NCBI GenBank assembly: GCA_964017045.1 | Contig: OZ024794.1 | Span: 25,539,340 to 25,603,339 of the forward strand | Source: Omphiscola glabra | Lineage: Eukaryota; Mollusca; Gastropoda; Lymnaeidae | Length of the DNA: 64,000 bases | Reading direction: 5' to 3' | Shown: positions 14,301 through 29,300 of the stretch, in pieces | Layout of the letters: each line of letters begins with the position of its first letter | Position numbering within the stretch: the stretch's first letter is position 1 | The notes under the pieces: model-generated | What the model was told of the DNA's origin: nothing | Seen by the model: only the letters and a program-made list of their open reading frames with translations | Databases searched by the model: none | Made by a program: the position numbers and the translations under genes

Positions 14301-17300
14301 ATCTCCTTTCTCTGATATTCGCATTAGTGTGTTGGTTGGGGGGGGGGGGGGGGAGGGGCTATCGGGGACCCACCAAATTATTGATGTGGCCATGGGTACC
14401 AAATGCCTGCCTTTTAATGGGTCAAGTAGAAAACATCTTAGAGAAAGCGTATACTGGCCATATCACATAATTTTACAAAAGATACACTGATGCTGGCATT
14501 GGCATCTCTACCACGGAAACAAGTTAACTCAAACAAAGCCCATTCTTCTGACGAAGTGGCTATTGGTATCCGGGTACCAGAATTGAGAGGTGGGATTAAA
14601 AAACGATTTAAAATATTATTCTTGAGTTTGTAAGACCAAATGAGGTATCAAATGAAAGATAATTGAATGGACTATACGTTTGTAAACTTAATTCTTCAAT
14701 TTAACTAAAATAAACTAAAAAAAAAAGTTAGTAAAGAATCGTCACATTCTCCTTGCTGACCCTGACACTAACAGGGTATTCTCATTCCCTCAACATATTG
14801 TCTTCAAGTGGGATTAAAATCTATGTGATATTCTGGTTCACCGCATTTTTCAAACCTTACATTTTACGTTCGGGCTAAGGCATGCTTAAGAAGCCGTTGC
14901 AGGACTTGCCCCTATGTATTGGAAGCTGAACACACCGCCCTTCCCTTAAGGGGCCTTTACCATCAAAAGGGGATTTCCATGTATCACTCGAAGTGTGTCC
15001 TGATTGTTTGTCAGGAGTTGCCGCTCCTGTTATATAGGTGAGAGGTGAAGAAGGCTATCTGATAGGTTCAGTGAACATCTTCGAGATACCGAACATTTCT
15101 ACGGAGTTGAACACAGGGGAACATCAGATGTATCAATCTCGGCTCTATTTTCTTGCTATAATACACCCGAGCGTGAAGAATGAAAAAAAATTAATTCACA
15201 TTTTTGGAACCATATCACCATACGTAATCAATCAAATACTCTTTTACTAGTAGTCCTCAATTTCTCTCCACTTCCATTCTCATTTTTTTGTGTAGTTTAA
15301 AGTAATATTTTTACAGTAAAAATACTGACGTTTTTTTACCTTCCCGGTACGCACCCCATAATTATGTGAGATGCCCTTTTTTGGTTGCGAACACCTTAGC
15401 TTCCGTTTTTATAGCGCGGCTTTGTCTCTGCACAGAGACTGAGAAAGCTGAACTGTGACCCGGGAACACTTAATTTTTAAATTTCAAATAATGTGTTGTT
15501 TCTGGTTTTGTCTAGTCTGCTGAATGAGACATTTCGCCGAAACGTCCTTTTAGTTGTTATGTCATCTTTTTTGAGGCCTAAACACATCTTGTTCCACTAT
15601 TTATTTGCCAAAAAAAAAAACGCTGCGGGTGAAAACAAAAAAAAAAACCATCCAAAACAGCTTATAGTAGCCGACGATCTCATGAATACCGTTGCTATCC
15701 TAAGAGATCATCATTTTTTTTAGCGCATACAAGATAGGCCTGCATTCGACTGATGAGATTGCGGGACAGCGTGTTTCAAATTACCTTTAGGGCAGGGGTT
15801 TGTGGGGAAACCCACGGCACGCTTCCCAAACGTGGCACAACTGACTGAACTATTTTGTTGAGGTGTTGACAAAGGCAAGCCAGTGCTTACCTTAATAGAT
15901 AATTTAATTAACAAATGGCCATGTACTCGCCAAGATGTGTTTTTTTTTTTTAACTTAAGAATTAATAGAATAAGATAAACTTTATCTTTTTGTTTTGTTT
16001 TCTTTCTCCTTTGTGAAAAGTAAAGCAGTTCGATTCGGGACCGGGAAAGGTGGGGGGGGGGGGGGGGGGGAAGACTTGAACAACTGATGCTCGAATGATT
16101 AAATCTGTTGTTATTGTTATTGTTGTTGTTTTATATGTCGATTTGATGTTCGCTCTTTTGTTGATGTTGAATATTGTCTCTTCACAGTGTACGGCTTTAT
16201 ATGGCCGCCGATGCACTTTAAAAGCTCTGTGTTCCGCTTAATTGAAGGGAAAGGATTGCCCTAATGTGTACATGGATTATACCCCCTGGTGCTTATGTGA
16301 CCGTGATTACAGCTGCGATCGCGCATCTTTAATAGCGAACGTTAGACGGGAACTTTACACGTTTTAAACCATACCTCAAATTGAAGCTGAAGCCGAAATG
16401 TCAGTTCTGTAGATCTTAAAGCTCCAACTTCACCCACAGCTCAAAGATCCAAAGATCTGAACCGATCCATGAAAATTCTCGTTCCACTATAACAGAAGTT
16501 AAAGTTGTTGCAACTAACATTTTTTGTAGCAAACGTTATCAGTATTTTACAAAAAATCTCACCGATTGAGCTTATACAGAGTGGCTGGACGGTTATGTCG
16601 TCCAGTTCATGCCTATACTGAGTGGCTGGACGGTTAAGTCGTCCAGTTCATGCCTATACTGAGTGGCTGGACGGTTAAGTCGTCCAATTCATGCTGACTG
16701 TTGGTGGCTGTTCTACCTTCCTTGTGATTGACACCTGACTAGCTATGCAAATGGTCGTCTAAGGTGGTTAAATTCTAATGTGCTGGGCGGGGTCCTATTG
16801 TCGGTAAGACATTAACACAATGAAATTTCCGACAACGCCTGTGACTTAGAACGTATAAAGAGCGCAGTGAAACACACAAAGACACACTGCTATTTATCTA
16901 ATGCATCCTGGTCTATTTTCGGTCGTCTTGGCTAAGTCTTGCCATTGGAACAAATAGGACGAGAGAGTGAGGCTGACGAATTGAGTCTTGGCTTGAGCTA
17001 TATTTAAACGGGGGGAGGGGGCCCTTTACCAATAGCTCAAGTCAAGGCTGCTAACTCAAGTCGAAAATTGCCTTGGTCACCTTCGCGTGCTGGACACCTC
17101 TTGTGTCATCAATGATGAATGCAACAACGTTTGGTTCTACTGCAGTTCACGGTCGTCGTTTCGTGAAGGGCCAGAGTCTGTTGACTTTATTGACTTCATG
17201 TCATGTTTTAAAACGAGATGTATCCCAGTCACGTGTCTGTAGGGGATCGGTATACAAACATTGGTTTGTATTCAACTCACGGGAGGGAAGAAGTTGCTGT

Positions 17301-20300
17301 CATGTCATCCGCACGAGTTGCGTGTCATCACCTTTCGTTTGATTGTTGGTGAAGGTGAGATATAAATAGAAACGAAGAGAGACCTTCATGGCGTTCTTTT
17401 GACGTTCATTTACGACCTGATTGTTCGGTGCTTCTTCAATCTGTGGATTTTTGTATTTTGAAATCCCAACCATTCATGACAAAAATAGTCTTTCATTTTA
17501 GATAAATAGTGTCTCCCGATGAAGTTTCATTTAACTTAACAAATGTCTCTCGGGGAAGTATACTTTTACTTAACAAATGTCTCCCGAGGAAGTATCATTT
17601 TAGTTAACAAATTAATGTCTCCCGAGGAAGTATCATTTTAGTTAACAAATTAATGTCTCCCGAGGAAGTATCATTTTAGTTAACACATTTATGTCTCCCG
17701 AGGAAGTATCATTTTAGTTAACAAATGTCTCCCGAGGAAGTATCATTTTAGTTAACAAATGTCTCTCGGGGAAGTATCATTTTAGTTAACAAATGTCTCC
17801 CGAGGAAGTATCATTTTAGTTAAAAATGTCTCCCGAGGAAGTATCATTTTAGTTAACATATGTCTCCCGAGGAAGTATCATATTGGTTAACAAATTATGT
17901 CATCCTGTGATCAAACGTTTATATGCACCACGTACGGCGTTAACATTCAACGTCGTTAGACATATACAAATAAAGACAAATTTATTAGCATTCCGAAATT
18001 TAAAAAAAATATTTTTTTATTCGAAACGAAACCCATGTTACAAGTTGTAAGAAATATTTGACTTAAACATGTAATGACGGATTCGAAACTAGAATTAGGG
18101 ACATGTAAAGAATTCAAAACTCGTAAAGTTTGTTTTTTTCCTACAGGTTGTTATATCCGACTTTTGCTTAACAATCATAATTATTATTAGCTAAGAATAA
18201 GCCGTGGAAAATGAAGCAAATAGTAGCAAGTGAACAACCTCTCAAGTAACCATAACATTTTTCAATTTTTTTTATTCATGACTCGTTTATAACAGACAAC
18301 TATAAACATCAAATATTTGATAAATTTACTTCATAGTGTATTTTATCGAAATTAATTTTATCCGGGTATTTCCCGGGACATCCCAGGATGTGGGGAAATT
18401 ATATTTCCGTTTTACCGGGATAAGTAAAAACCCGGGAAATGAGAAACCCTAATAAATGCAGCGAACTATAAAGATCTTATGATTAAATATAACGTCTACA
18501 CATGGACACCTGTATTACAACCTGAGCTTTAATTTTAGTTCCAGTTAATTCCATTAGAAATATTTTTTTTAAAAAGTGAACTCTGAAGTGCAGCTAATTG
18601 AAATGGCTTTATGAATGAGATTACAGCTAACTTTATTCTGCCTTACGACATGAGAAGCTTAGCTACCCCGTGGCCTGAATACTCTCCCATTATGACATAC
18701 TTCCTGTTTACTAGTCAGTGGACTCGCTACGCGTTGGCTCACAACATCACCGGTATGTGTTACATCGGCTACAACGTTGCAAGTGCTGCTCTGGGGTGAT
18801 GATATACCGAAAAGTGCTGCCCAGACTGCTGATACACCGATACAGCCTGACACAGGTGATCCAATGCTGCAAAGACAAGATGCACCCGTCAATGAACGTG
18901 TACAGGAATCGATGGATGTTGACTTAAGGGGCCTCCGTGAACTGGATATGATGATGAGATTTACCATATCCTCTTAAGAAACGTTTAACTAAGGGGTGAT
19001 ATCTGAGTATTAAAAAAATGACATTGATAAGAAAATATTGAAGAACCTCTGAACGAATCGGACCATTGCAGTTATCACATGTCTTATTTATAAGAGACTT
19101 TTTTGTCTTGGGGCGGAATGCCATTGAGATTAACGAACTAAATCCGCGGTTCTAATGTCATTTAGCTGTCCAATACTGTCATACATGCAGAGGAGCCGGG
19201 GGTATTATGGCAGATGGTAGCGGGAAAGTACGGAAAAGCTCCGGTAAGGAAGACACAACGAGAACATGCCAGTAGATTCCAAAGCTGGTCACGCGATGAC
19301 CTGTAAGGAAACATTAACCAGCTTCCAACCATCCCCCTTCCTCGCGGCCTAGCCATTTAAATACCTGGACATATCCCATCTCCCATCATACTTATTATCC
19401 GTGGAAGATACACCTGGTGCATTGAAGTTATTTTCGGAATGGTAAATCAAGAAATTGACTTTTCTCTAGGCGTATGCTGCTTCAACGTACCAGATGTTGG
19501 GATGGTAGTATCTTGTGGGGGGGGGGGGGGGTCCCCCCTTCAAATGATCCGCTAATGATATTCACTCTTGGTTTTTGAACAGGTTTCCCATTTCCGGCAG
19601 CATTTTAAAAAACCCAATGAACAAGTTATCACGATCGTGACAACACTCTCACAAACGTCCCAAGCTTTGGGCAAGAGAACAGTTTGAGATTCCTCTATAC
19701 CAGCAGTAGTGCCGCGCCACACCCCCTCTCGATTTCAAAACATTTCACTCACCCAGCCTCGACTTAAAATTCAAAACAAATTTCCCGCACCCCACCACCA
19801 TACCAAATTACTTATAAAAATGCAAATAAACCCGATTTTCTGGGTGCTCCCGCATCACCACTAATCACCAGGTCTGAGGACACTGATTGTTAAGAATCCC
19901 TGCTCCATTATACCAACCTCAAATGTAAACCTTTTGCCTTTTTTTTTCCTTTGAGATTCATTTTGCCTTAATAATAACTATATTTCCGCTCTCTTGTTTA
20001 CAGAAGCAACTGGTATAAAGAATTTCATAGTTTCTTTTTCAACTACTTATACTTCAGAAGAATTCGCTAGTGAGAGAACGATGTAGACAATCTACTTTCC
20101 ATGCTACGCACATTTAAAGATACATTATCTTAATGAAACTGGAATGGATCTGCCAATAAAGGAGCCACCAGAACCGTGGGGTCCTCAAGGATTTGCACAC
20201 ACGAAAATGTATGCATTTATGTGTTGAAGGGCTTTCTGAATTGTAAAAGGTGTACGGTTTTTATATTTTCCGGAGAAGTGACTGGGAAAACCCCTTTGAT

Positions 20301-23285
20301 CTGACTCTGAAATTTTCTGTTAACCAGTGAACTGTTATCGGCTATATAACTACAAGTTAAATGTTCACTATAAGATAAGCTTTTCCCAAACTTTAAAGTT
20401 TGGTGGACCGATGGACAAGATTTGAAATTGCATCACGGACCGGTGTCATATTTACTAGTGGCAACTTCTTGTCTTTGACCACAGATATTCGTAGTGTGCG
20501 GACCGGCCCTCCCGTTTTGGGGGGGACGTCACACCAGATGGGCTCAACACCGCACAAGGCGTTTCAGTTTTAATGCCTTAAGAAGTACGTTAAGATCTGT
20601 TAGTAAAAATATTGATGAACGAATAGGTTTTCATGACTAAGCCTTGTTATTCCTTTCAACGTTTGGGCGAGCCGACGACACGGAGTATAACAGCCAGCCA
20701 ACGAAAAACAACAAAACATAAAAAAAAACAAATCTACAAAGTTTAACATTGATAGAGGCAACTTTGCCAGTGAACACTGCTAAACCAGACGAAGTTAAGA
20801 AGAAGAAATCAACAGAAGGAGAGATGGTTTATGTGTTTCAAGAATACCGGTAATAAAAAATAAAATGTTAAAATGTTTATGTTTTCTAGCTAGCCCTGTC
20901 AGTGCACCACCGGCTCATCAGTGCACCACCGGCTCATCAGTGCACCACCGGCTCAACAGTGCACCACCGGCTCAACAGTGCACCACCGGCTCATCAGTGC
21001 ACCACCGGCTCAACAGTGCACCACTGGCTCATCAGTGCACCACTGGCTCATCAGTGCACCACTGGCTCATGCCAATGTTTTTAGAAAAGCTTGGATCAAA
21101 AACGAAGTTTAAAGAAAAATTCTTAAATGTTCCTCGTTTTTGGCTTTTAATTTATTAAAACTGAGCATTTTGAAGGTTTGAAATTATTGCATTTTATATT
21201 AAACACAAAACAAAAAAAAATCATATTGGTGGTCATTTCTACGAGTTATCATTCACTATTATAGTTGTAAAACATTTAACATTGATTTGAAAGGAAATAA
21301 AAATTGTTTCGGCAACGACTCCAAAACTATTTTAATGACTCCTCGCCGGTCCTACACAACCGGATCCTACATCGTAAAAGCTTAAATGTGCGTTAAACAA
21401 ACGTGCCGCCATCTTTACTTTGTAAGAACAAGGGAAGTGTTTTGTGTTTATAGTCTGTGGGGGGGGGGTGGTCTGGATGGGGGGGGGAGGAGAAAAGGGG
21501 GAGGTAAAACTGCATTAACTTTCTTACCTGTCTACCGAACAGGCCGCTACCTTCAAGGTAAGTTTCGGTTTTGTTATATATATGGCAATGATGGAATTCC
21601 ACCAGAGGTTCTCAAATGTGGAAAGGAAGTTCTATTACGGCCCTTGCACGATCTCCTTACCATGTGCTGGGAACAGGGACAGCTACCACAAGAGTTGAAA
21701 GATGCAAACATTGTTACATTGTACAAGAACAAAGGAGACAAGAGTGACTGCAACAACTATCGTGGAATCTTCCTTCTTAGCATAGTTGGAAAGGCCTTCG
21801 CCCGAGTTGCATTAACACGCTTGCAGACCCTAGCAGCGCGTGTACTCCCAGAATCGCAATGTGGCTTTCGAGCCGGTAGGTCAACCATGGACATGATCTT
21901 CTCTCTGCGCCAGTTGCAGGAGAAATGCAGGGAACAACATATGCCTCTATACATAGCGTTTGTCGACCTCACTAAAGCTTTTGATCTTGTCAGCAGAAGC
22001 GGCCTCTTCCAGATCCTAAAAAAAATAGGCTGCCCTGCACGTCTGCTTAACATCATCGAGCAGTTCCACTATAACATGCAGGGCACAGTATGCTATGACG
22101 GTGCCACCTCAGAAGCTTTTCCAGTAAGTAGTGGAGTAAAGCAAGGCTGCGTGCTAGCTCCTACTTTATTTGCAATCTTCTTCTCCATCTTACTCCAGTA
22201 TGCCTTCAAGAACAACAGCGAGGGGATATACATCCACACTAGAGCAGACGGGAGATTGTTCAACATTGCGCGCCTTAGAGCTAAGACCAAAATAAGAAAG
22301 GTCATGCTACGTGAGCTCTTATTTGCAGATGACGCCGCTTTAGTATCTCACTCAGCAGACGGCCTGCAGAGCCTTGTATCCAGTTTATCCGCTGCCTGCA
22401 AAGAGTTTGGCATGATCATCAGCTTAAAGAAAACCAACATTATGGCTCAGGACGCTGAATCTCCTCCCACTATCTCCATCGACGACTGCAACTTGGATGC
22501 TGTTGACAGATTCACATATCTAGGGTCGACCATTTCGAGCATCCTCTCAATGGAGGATGAGATAAGTGGTAGGATAGGGAGGGCCGCAACTGTCATGACG
22601 AGATTGAAGAAAAGAGTCTGGTCCAATGCCAAGCTCACAACAAGAACTAAGCTGCAGGTATACCAGGCCTGCGTACTGAGCACACTCCTCTATGGCTGCG
22701 AGTCTTGGACCACATACAACAGGCACGAAAAAAGGCTCAATGGCTTCCACCTCAGATGCCTGCGCCGCATCCTTGACATCAAATGGCAGGAAAAAGTCCC
22801 CAACACGGATGTCCTGTCTCAAACAAATATGTGCAGCGTCCCAGCCATTTTAATCCAAAGACGCCTCCGCTGGCTTGGGCACGTCAAGCGAATGCAACCT
22901 GGTCGCATACCTAAGGACGTGCTGTACAGCGAGCTGGCGATAGGGAAAAGGTCAGTTGGACGGCCTCGTCTCAGATACATAGACATTTGCAAAAGAGATA
23001 TGAAGGCGGCTAACATCAACATCTCAAATTGGGAGGGCTTGGCGGAGGATCGATCCACATGGCGGGGCATCGTGAAGAAAGGATCACTACGTGCCGAGGA
23101 GGTCTACAGGGCGGAAGCAGCTGTGAAGAGAGCGCGGAGAAAGGCAAGAAAACACTACTCCACTGCATTCGTGTGCGGGACATGCACAAGAGACTGCCAT
23201 TCAAGGATCGGTCTCATTAGCCACACGAAGAGCTGCAACCAGACAAGATAATCTATCGTCTCTCGTAGACGGAAAGATGCCATAC

Positions 23286-23345
<60 letters not shown>

Positions 23346-26300
23346 AAGTGTAAGACTTAAAGAAAAACAAAAGCCAAGGCAGGCTAGGCTTACAATGAGG
23401 AGTCTGTGGTGCTCATGGGTTAGTTCTAGCAAAGGATTGGCACAAAAGGTAGACCGTTAAACTCCACCCAGGTAGAGCCAGCGTCAGGAACTAATTGTGA
23501 AGGGAACTAATGCCTGTCCATAATGTTGATATCAATCATGAAGTTTTTAAGACTCTTAAAAAGTTGTGCACCCACCGACCTCTTACCTGAAAATTTTAAC
23601 GAATCTAGTACAAAAATAGATTGGGTTTCTACAAAAACAACAGACATGCACACACACAGGGTAATGGTGTAAGGACACGGCTCACGATGCACAGCGTAAT
23701 ATCTCTACTGTAATTAGTGGTTGCGAACTGACGAATGCATTAAAAGCGGCACTCAGTCAAGGGTATTAAGTGCCCAGAAAGCCGTTATCATCAGCCGCGT
23801 ACTTCCAATCTAACCGGACACTGGCCTCTCCTTATCGTGGGGGGGGGGGGGGTGTTAATACCATGCCAAAAATTTTGGGCATACTAATCTTTAATTTCCA
23901 TCGACCAAATTTCTTTCGATCAAATTTCCGGATACGTGATTAATTGGATCGAAAAAAGCCGATTACCGATTAATCAGAAAACAAACTTCTCGTTTGTTCC
24001 ACAGGTCTACGTCAAGTTCGTGGAGACCAACACAAGCTGGAGCGGAGTCCTCAGGTTCGGCTTCACGAGCGTCAACCCTGTGACGCTACGGGGCTGCGAT
24101 CTGCCCCGGTACGCGTGCCCGGACCTGACCAACAAGCCGGGCAACTGGGCCAAAGCGCTCGGGGAGAGATACACCACCAGCAACATCCTCCTCCACTTTA
24201 GCGTCAACCGAGCGGGCGATGTCTTCTACGGCGTCAACGGAGAAGATAAAGGGCTTTTCTTCAGCGGCGTTGTCACCAGCCAACCTTTGTGGGCGATGCT
24301 GGATATCTATGGCAACACTGTAGGCGTCGAGTTCTCCCATGCCAACGCAGGTAATACTCCAAGACTTAGAACTAAATGATAATTTGTATAAAATGAACTT
24401 AGCTCTGTAGATAAGTATATTGAACAGATGTGACAGAACATCTTATGATGTATTGATGTTTCTTAAAACCCACAAAATGGTGGATGGTACAAACATGTCT
24501 TGGAACCCCTTGTCTATAGTCGTATTTAGTAATATTGAGTAATCCAATAGCTAGGTTTAGTACCGGCCACGGTGGGCCAGGTTTTTCTAGGCTCCCTTTC
24601 CAGGAATAAATCTCTGCAGTTTGGTTAAAATGCCGCCCCTCCGTATAAAGAAAATAAATTGCCTCCCGGGGCGGACCACACCCCCTTCCTACGCCACTGC
24701 CAGTAGCTATTTGCTTGGCTATGTCGAATGAATGGTCATTAAGCATTTAATCATGAGATCATGTGCAGATCGCCATAGAATGCCTGTAGAATATGTCCTT
24801 AATAACGCGAGTGTGCTGTAAACAAAAGCCGAGTCAGGACACATTTTTTTACGGAGCCGTGAAAGCATGGCACAGAGCCTGGAAGTCATCGCACTGAGCC
24901 TGGAAGTCATGGCACAGAGCCTGGAAGTCATGGCACAGAGCCTGGAAGTCACGGGGCGGCATTTTGGAGTTAAAGAATATCATCTGGTACTCATGTCATC
25001 TTGGAGTCAGTTTCTGGGAATTGGGCATGATACATGGGAATAGGGCATTATACATGGGGATGGGACAAGATACCTGGGCATGTGACATGATACGTGGGAA
25101 TGGGGCATGATGCCTGGGTAAGGGACACGATACCTGAAAATGGGGCAAGATACTTGGGAATGTGACATGATACCTGGAAATGGGGCATGATACCTGCGAA
25201 TGGGACATGATACCCGGGAGTCAAAGTGTGACAACAATGAGTCAGAGCGCTGCATCTGAGATTCAGGGCATGGCGCATGGGAGTCAGGGTAAGGGGCATC
25301 ATGGAAGTCAGGGTTTGGCACCAGGGAGTTAGAGTATAGCACATGGAAGTCAAGGTGTAACACCATGGAGTCATGGCATGTTGCATGGGAGTCAGGACAT
25401 GGCACCTGATAGTCAGAGTGTGACATCAAATAGTTGGGATATTGCGCCTGGATGTCAGGGTTTGACACCAAGGAGTCAAGGCATGGCGCCTAGGAGTCAA
25501 AATGTTACGCCTGGGAGTCAGGGCATGGCACCTGGATATCAGGACACCAGGGAGTCAGGACATGCCACCTGGGAATCAGGACATGACATTTGAGAGTCAG
25601 GGTATGACATCTGGTGGCAAGGCCGTCTTAACAACATAGGAGGCCCTGGGCACAGCAATGCACTGAGGCCCCTAGCAACACAACATACCTGGGCCGTGAG
25701 AAGGGGGACACTCGCCCCATGCACAATCAGTAAAAAGGGGGGGGGGGAGAGAACAGTTCCTGATCCCCACCAACTCACCAAGAGGATAAATATTTAAAAT
25801 AAATAAAACCATGCAATAAAGTTAAACTTCGATGAATTTAATTTATTGATACAAAAAACTAAATAATTTAAAATCAATAATAGTTTTAAAACATTATCAG
25901 CAAAAACCCTAAATAATCACATAGGATGACAAATTATAATTATTGACACATAGAATAAATGATTTCATATAAATCAACATATTAGTTTGCGTAATTTTGT
26001 GCAGAGAATTGTTTTATTATTGGTTTAAAGTCAATGGTCTTAAGGATGTCATTTTCCATTCACAAAAGTGAAAGCCATTTCAAACGTCTTGTTACATTGG
26101 ACTGCGAAGCTGGTTCTTACCTTATACTTATTTTTTTTTCGATTCATATCTGGGAAAAGTAAAACTTGTTGACGAGAGTTATTATTCCCTTTAAAAGTTT
26201 TAAAATTGTCCAAATTTGATTCGCATTTATAATATTAATTTTTGAATGTACTGATATATATCGTGGGTTAAAATTGGGAAATTGGAAATTTTAAATCCAA

Positions 26301-29300
26301 TAATAGTTAGAAATATGTAAAGCATGATGCCTCTGTAAGAGTGAGTCTCCTAGAAACGTGGGGCCCCCTACAAGCGCGGGGCCCTGGGCCAGTGCCCACT
26401 GGGCCCATGCCTTAAGACGACACTATCTGGGGGTCAGGGCATGGCACCTGGGAATCAGGACATGGCATTTGAGGGTCAGGGTATGGCATTTAGGAATCAG
26501 GACATGACATTTGAGTGTCAGGGTATGGCATCTGGGAATGAGGGCATGGCACCTAGGAGTCAGGACATGACATTTGAGGGTCAGGGTATGGCATCTGGGG
26601 GTCAGGACACCAGGGAGTCAGGGTATGGCACCTAGGAATCAGGACATGACATTTGAGGGTCAGGGTATGGCATCTGGGGGTCAGGGCATGGTACCTGGGA
26701 ATCAGGATATGGCACCTGGGAGTCAGAAAATGGCACATGGGAGGTAGGATATGGCACATTGGAGTCAGGCACAGCAAGTATATCTAAACTGTTTTCTAAT
26801 CTGACGGGAATAAAACACCGCTCTTTAAAAGTCAAACCTGATGAGATCATTCTTGGCCTTGTTGGCTGAGGTTATATACCACGCATACATGTGTACAAAG
26901 AAGAGGAGGCGAATGAAGATGAACCGTGTAGCATTGAAAGGGGGGGGGGTGTAGGTAGGGAGTTGACGAAACCGTAGCAAAACAGATTTAAGAGTTGCTA
27001 GGAAATGGGTAGCTAACCATTCCCCCCTTTTTACACCACTTGTTTGTCTGCTATTGTCTAGATCAGGGGTCTCCAAAATTTTTAGCCCGAGGGCCGCATT
27101 TACTATCAAACAGCAGTTAGGGGGGCCGACTACACACTCAAAGTATGGATGTTGTTTTTGATTATTTGTTTAATATTATTTTTATTCAGTTCTTATTTAA
27201 TAACACATTGATACACTACACATTTTCCGCATCTGGCCCACGGGCCGTAGTTTGGAGACCCCCATGGTCTAGAGTCTACATGAATACTGTCCCACCTTTT
27301 ACTCCACTTTTTGGTCCGCTAGCTTTCCGATGAGTGCGATTTTAATTACTGGATTGTTCCATGAACTTTTCTTTTGAATTCAACACAGATTTCCCAATTG
27401 TGCCCCGCAGAGCTAATCATTACAATCAGTTTTGACATGTTTACAAACGCATTCTTATAACCCGATAGATGGCTGATTGTTGAAACAATCGTTTGGAACT
27501 AACCCTAACAAATTCGTAATGTTTTGGAGGAGATTATCATTATAATATGGGCATATAATATTGTAAGCGAACTGGTGAGCGCATATCTACTTTTAAAAGA
27601 ATTGGTGAGCGCACATCTACTTTTAAGCGCATATCGTATACAAGTGATCTGGTGAGCGCATATCTACATGTTAGCAAACTAGTGAGCGCATATCTATTTT
27701 TCAGCGAACTAGTGAGCGCATATCTACAAGTGATCTGGTGAGCGCATATCTACATGTTAGCACACTAGTGAGCGCATATATACTTTTCAGCGAACTAGTG
27801 AGCGCATATCTACATGGGATCTGGTGAGCGCATATCTACATGGGATCTGGTGAGCGCATATCTACATGGGATCTGGTGAGCGCATATCTACATGTAAGCG
27901 AACTGATGAGCGCACAACTACTTGTAAGCCCAAGTTATATAAATTATCAATGGCATTTTTTGACACATGTAGTTATGCACTGAAGACTTCAGTTGATGTC
28001 ATCATCCAAAAGTCCATGCACAGTGCATAGCGGAAGTCAGAGAGTGGTCATCAGGGGACTAGAGTCTAAATATACTGCACTTGTGCATGGCATCAGGCAC
28101 ATCATCATCGCTCTCAAGGTGAACGCTGCACAGGTAGATGGACCAAAGTACTTTGAGCACACGACGAGAGCTGAGAAAATACACAACATTGGACGGGACG
28201 AAGACAGTGTGGAGAGATAAATGCTTTCTGAGATAAAAGGTCAAAACAGATGTATAGCCTGGTTGCACTAGATATCAAAACAACTTAGCATTGTACTGCA
28301 CTGTGAAGGTTAGGTGGTCAAGCACTATGGTTACATTGCAATACCGAAAAGACACTGCAAAAGGGCACCGTTATACACAATGTCTGGTTTTGGTATGAAA
28401 AATATATATATTGGCTCTGGGAATAGCGCTGTTGTCAGCCAAGTCACGGTAATTTTTTTGTTTTGTGGAAATTAAATATATATTTTAATTTTCGGACGAC
28501 TAGAATTATTGACATAATGGAATTATTTCTCAAAAGAAAATAACACCAATATGAGTTCTAGTTGAAACTCCAATATTGGCTCATAATTGAATACGGGTGA
28601 TATTGGAAGAACAGATACGTAAGGATAAACCAAATTTGTCCGCTTACAGCACGAGCATTTGAGAAAGTTTTAAGTAAGTGTTGACTTTTTCAGACGAATG
28701 CCCCGATAATTAAGGATACATCAGTTCTGTAGTTTATTTCGTTAATGGCGTGGATCGGTTTTAACTTAACTCAAGGCGCAGGAAGAAAAGCGCGGAGTCT
28801 CTTAGTCTTGGTGAAGATTCCCATAAACATACACAACATGGGGGTTTCAAAAAAATAAACTGCACGTGGGTCTCATAAACCTACACGACCTACAGGGCCC
28901 CATAAAGATACACATCAAAGGGGTCGCATAAACCCACACGACCTACAGGGCCCCATAGATACACATCAAGGGGGTCTCAAACATACACTGATTGGGGTCT
29001 GATAGCGATACACAGCATGGGGCTCTAAAACATATAAGCCACATGGTATCCCATAAACATACACGACATGGGGTCCCATCAACATGCTCTAAACTGCGTT
29101 TTCAGTAGGGCATTTTATTGGGATTCTCACGTGCCTGCTCAGGGCTCTGAACTCCTAGAAACAGTATTTGCGCGTGCCGGCTTGTTCACCACACTCGCCA
29201 CATAACTTATCACTAAGACGCAGCTGCTCTTAGCGTAGCCACAAAATTGCTCCCTCCAACCATCAACAATTAATCACCGTGACGTCTAGCCCATCGCTTT

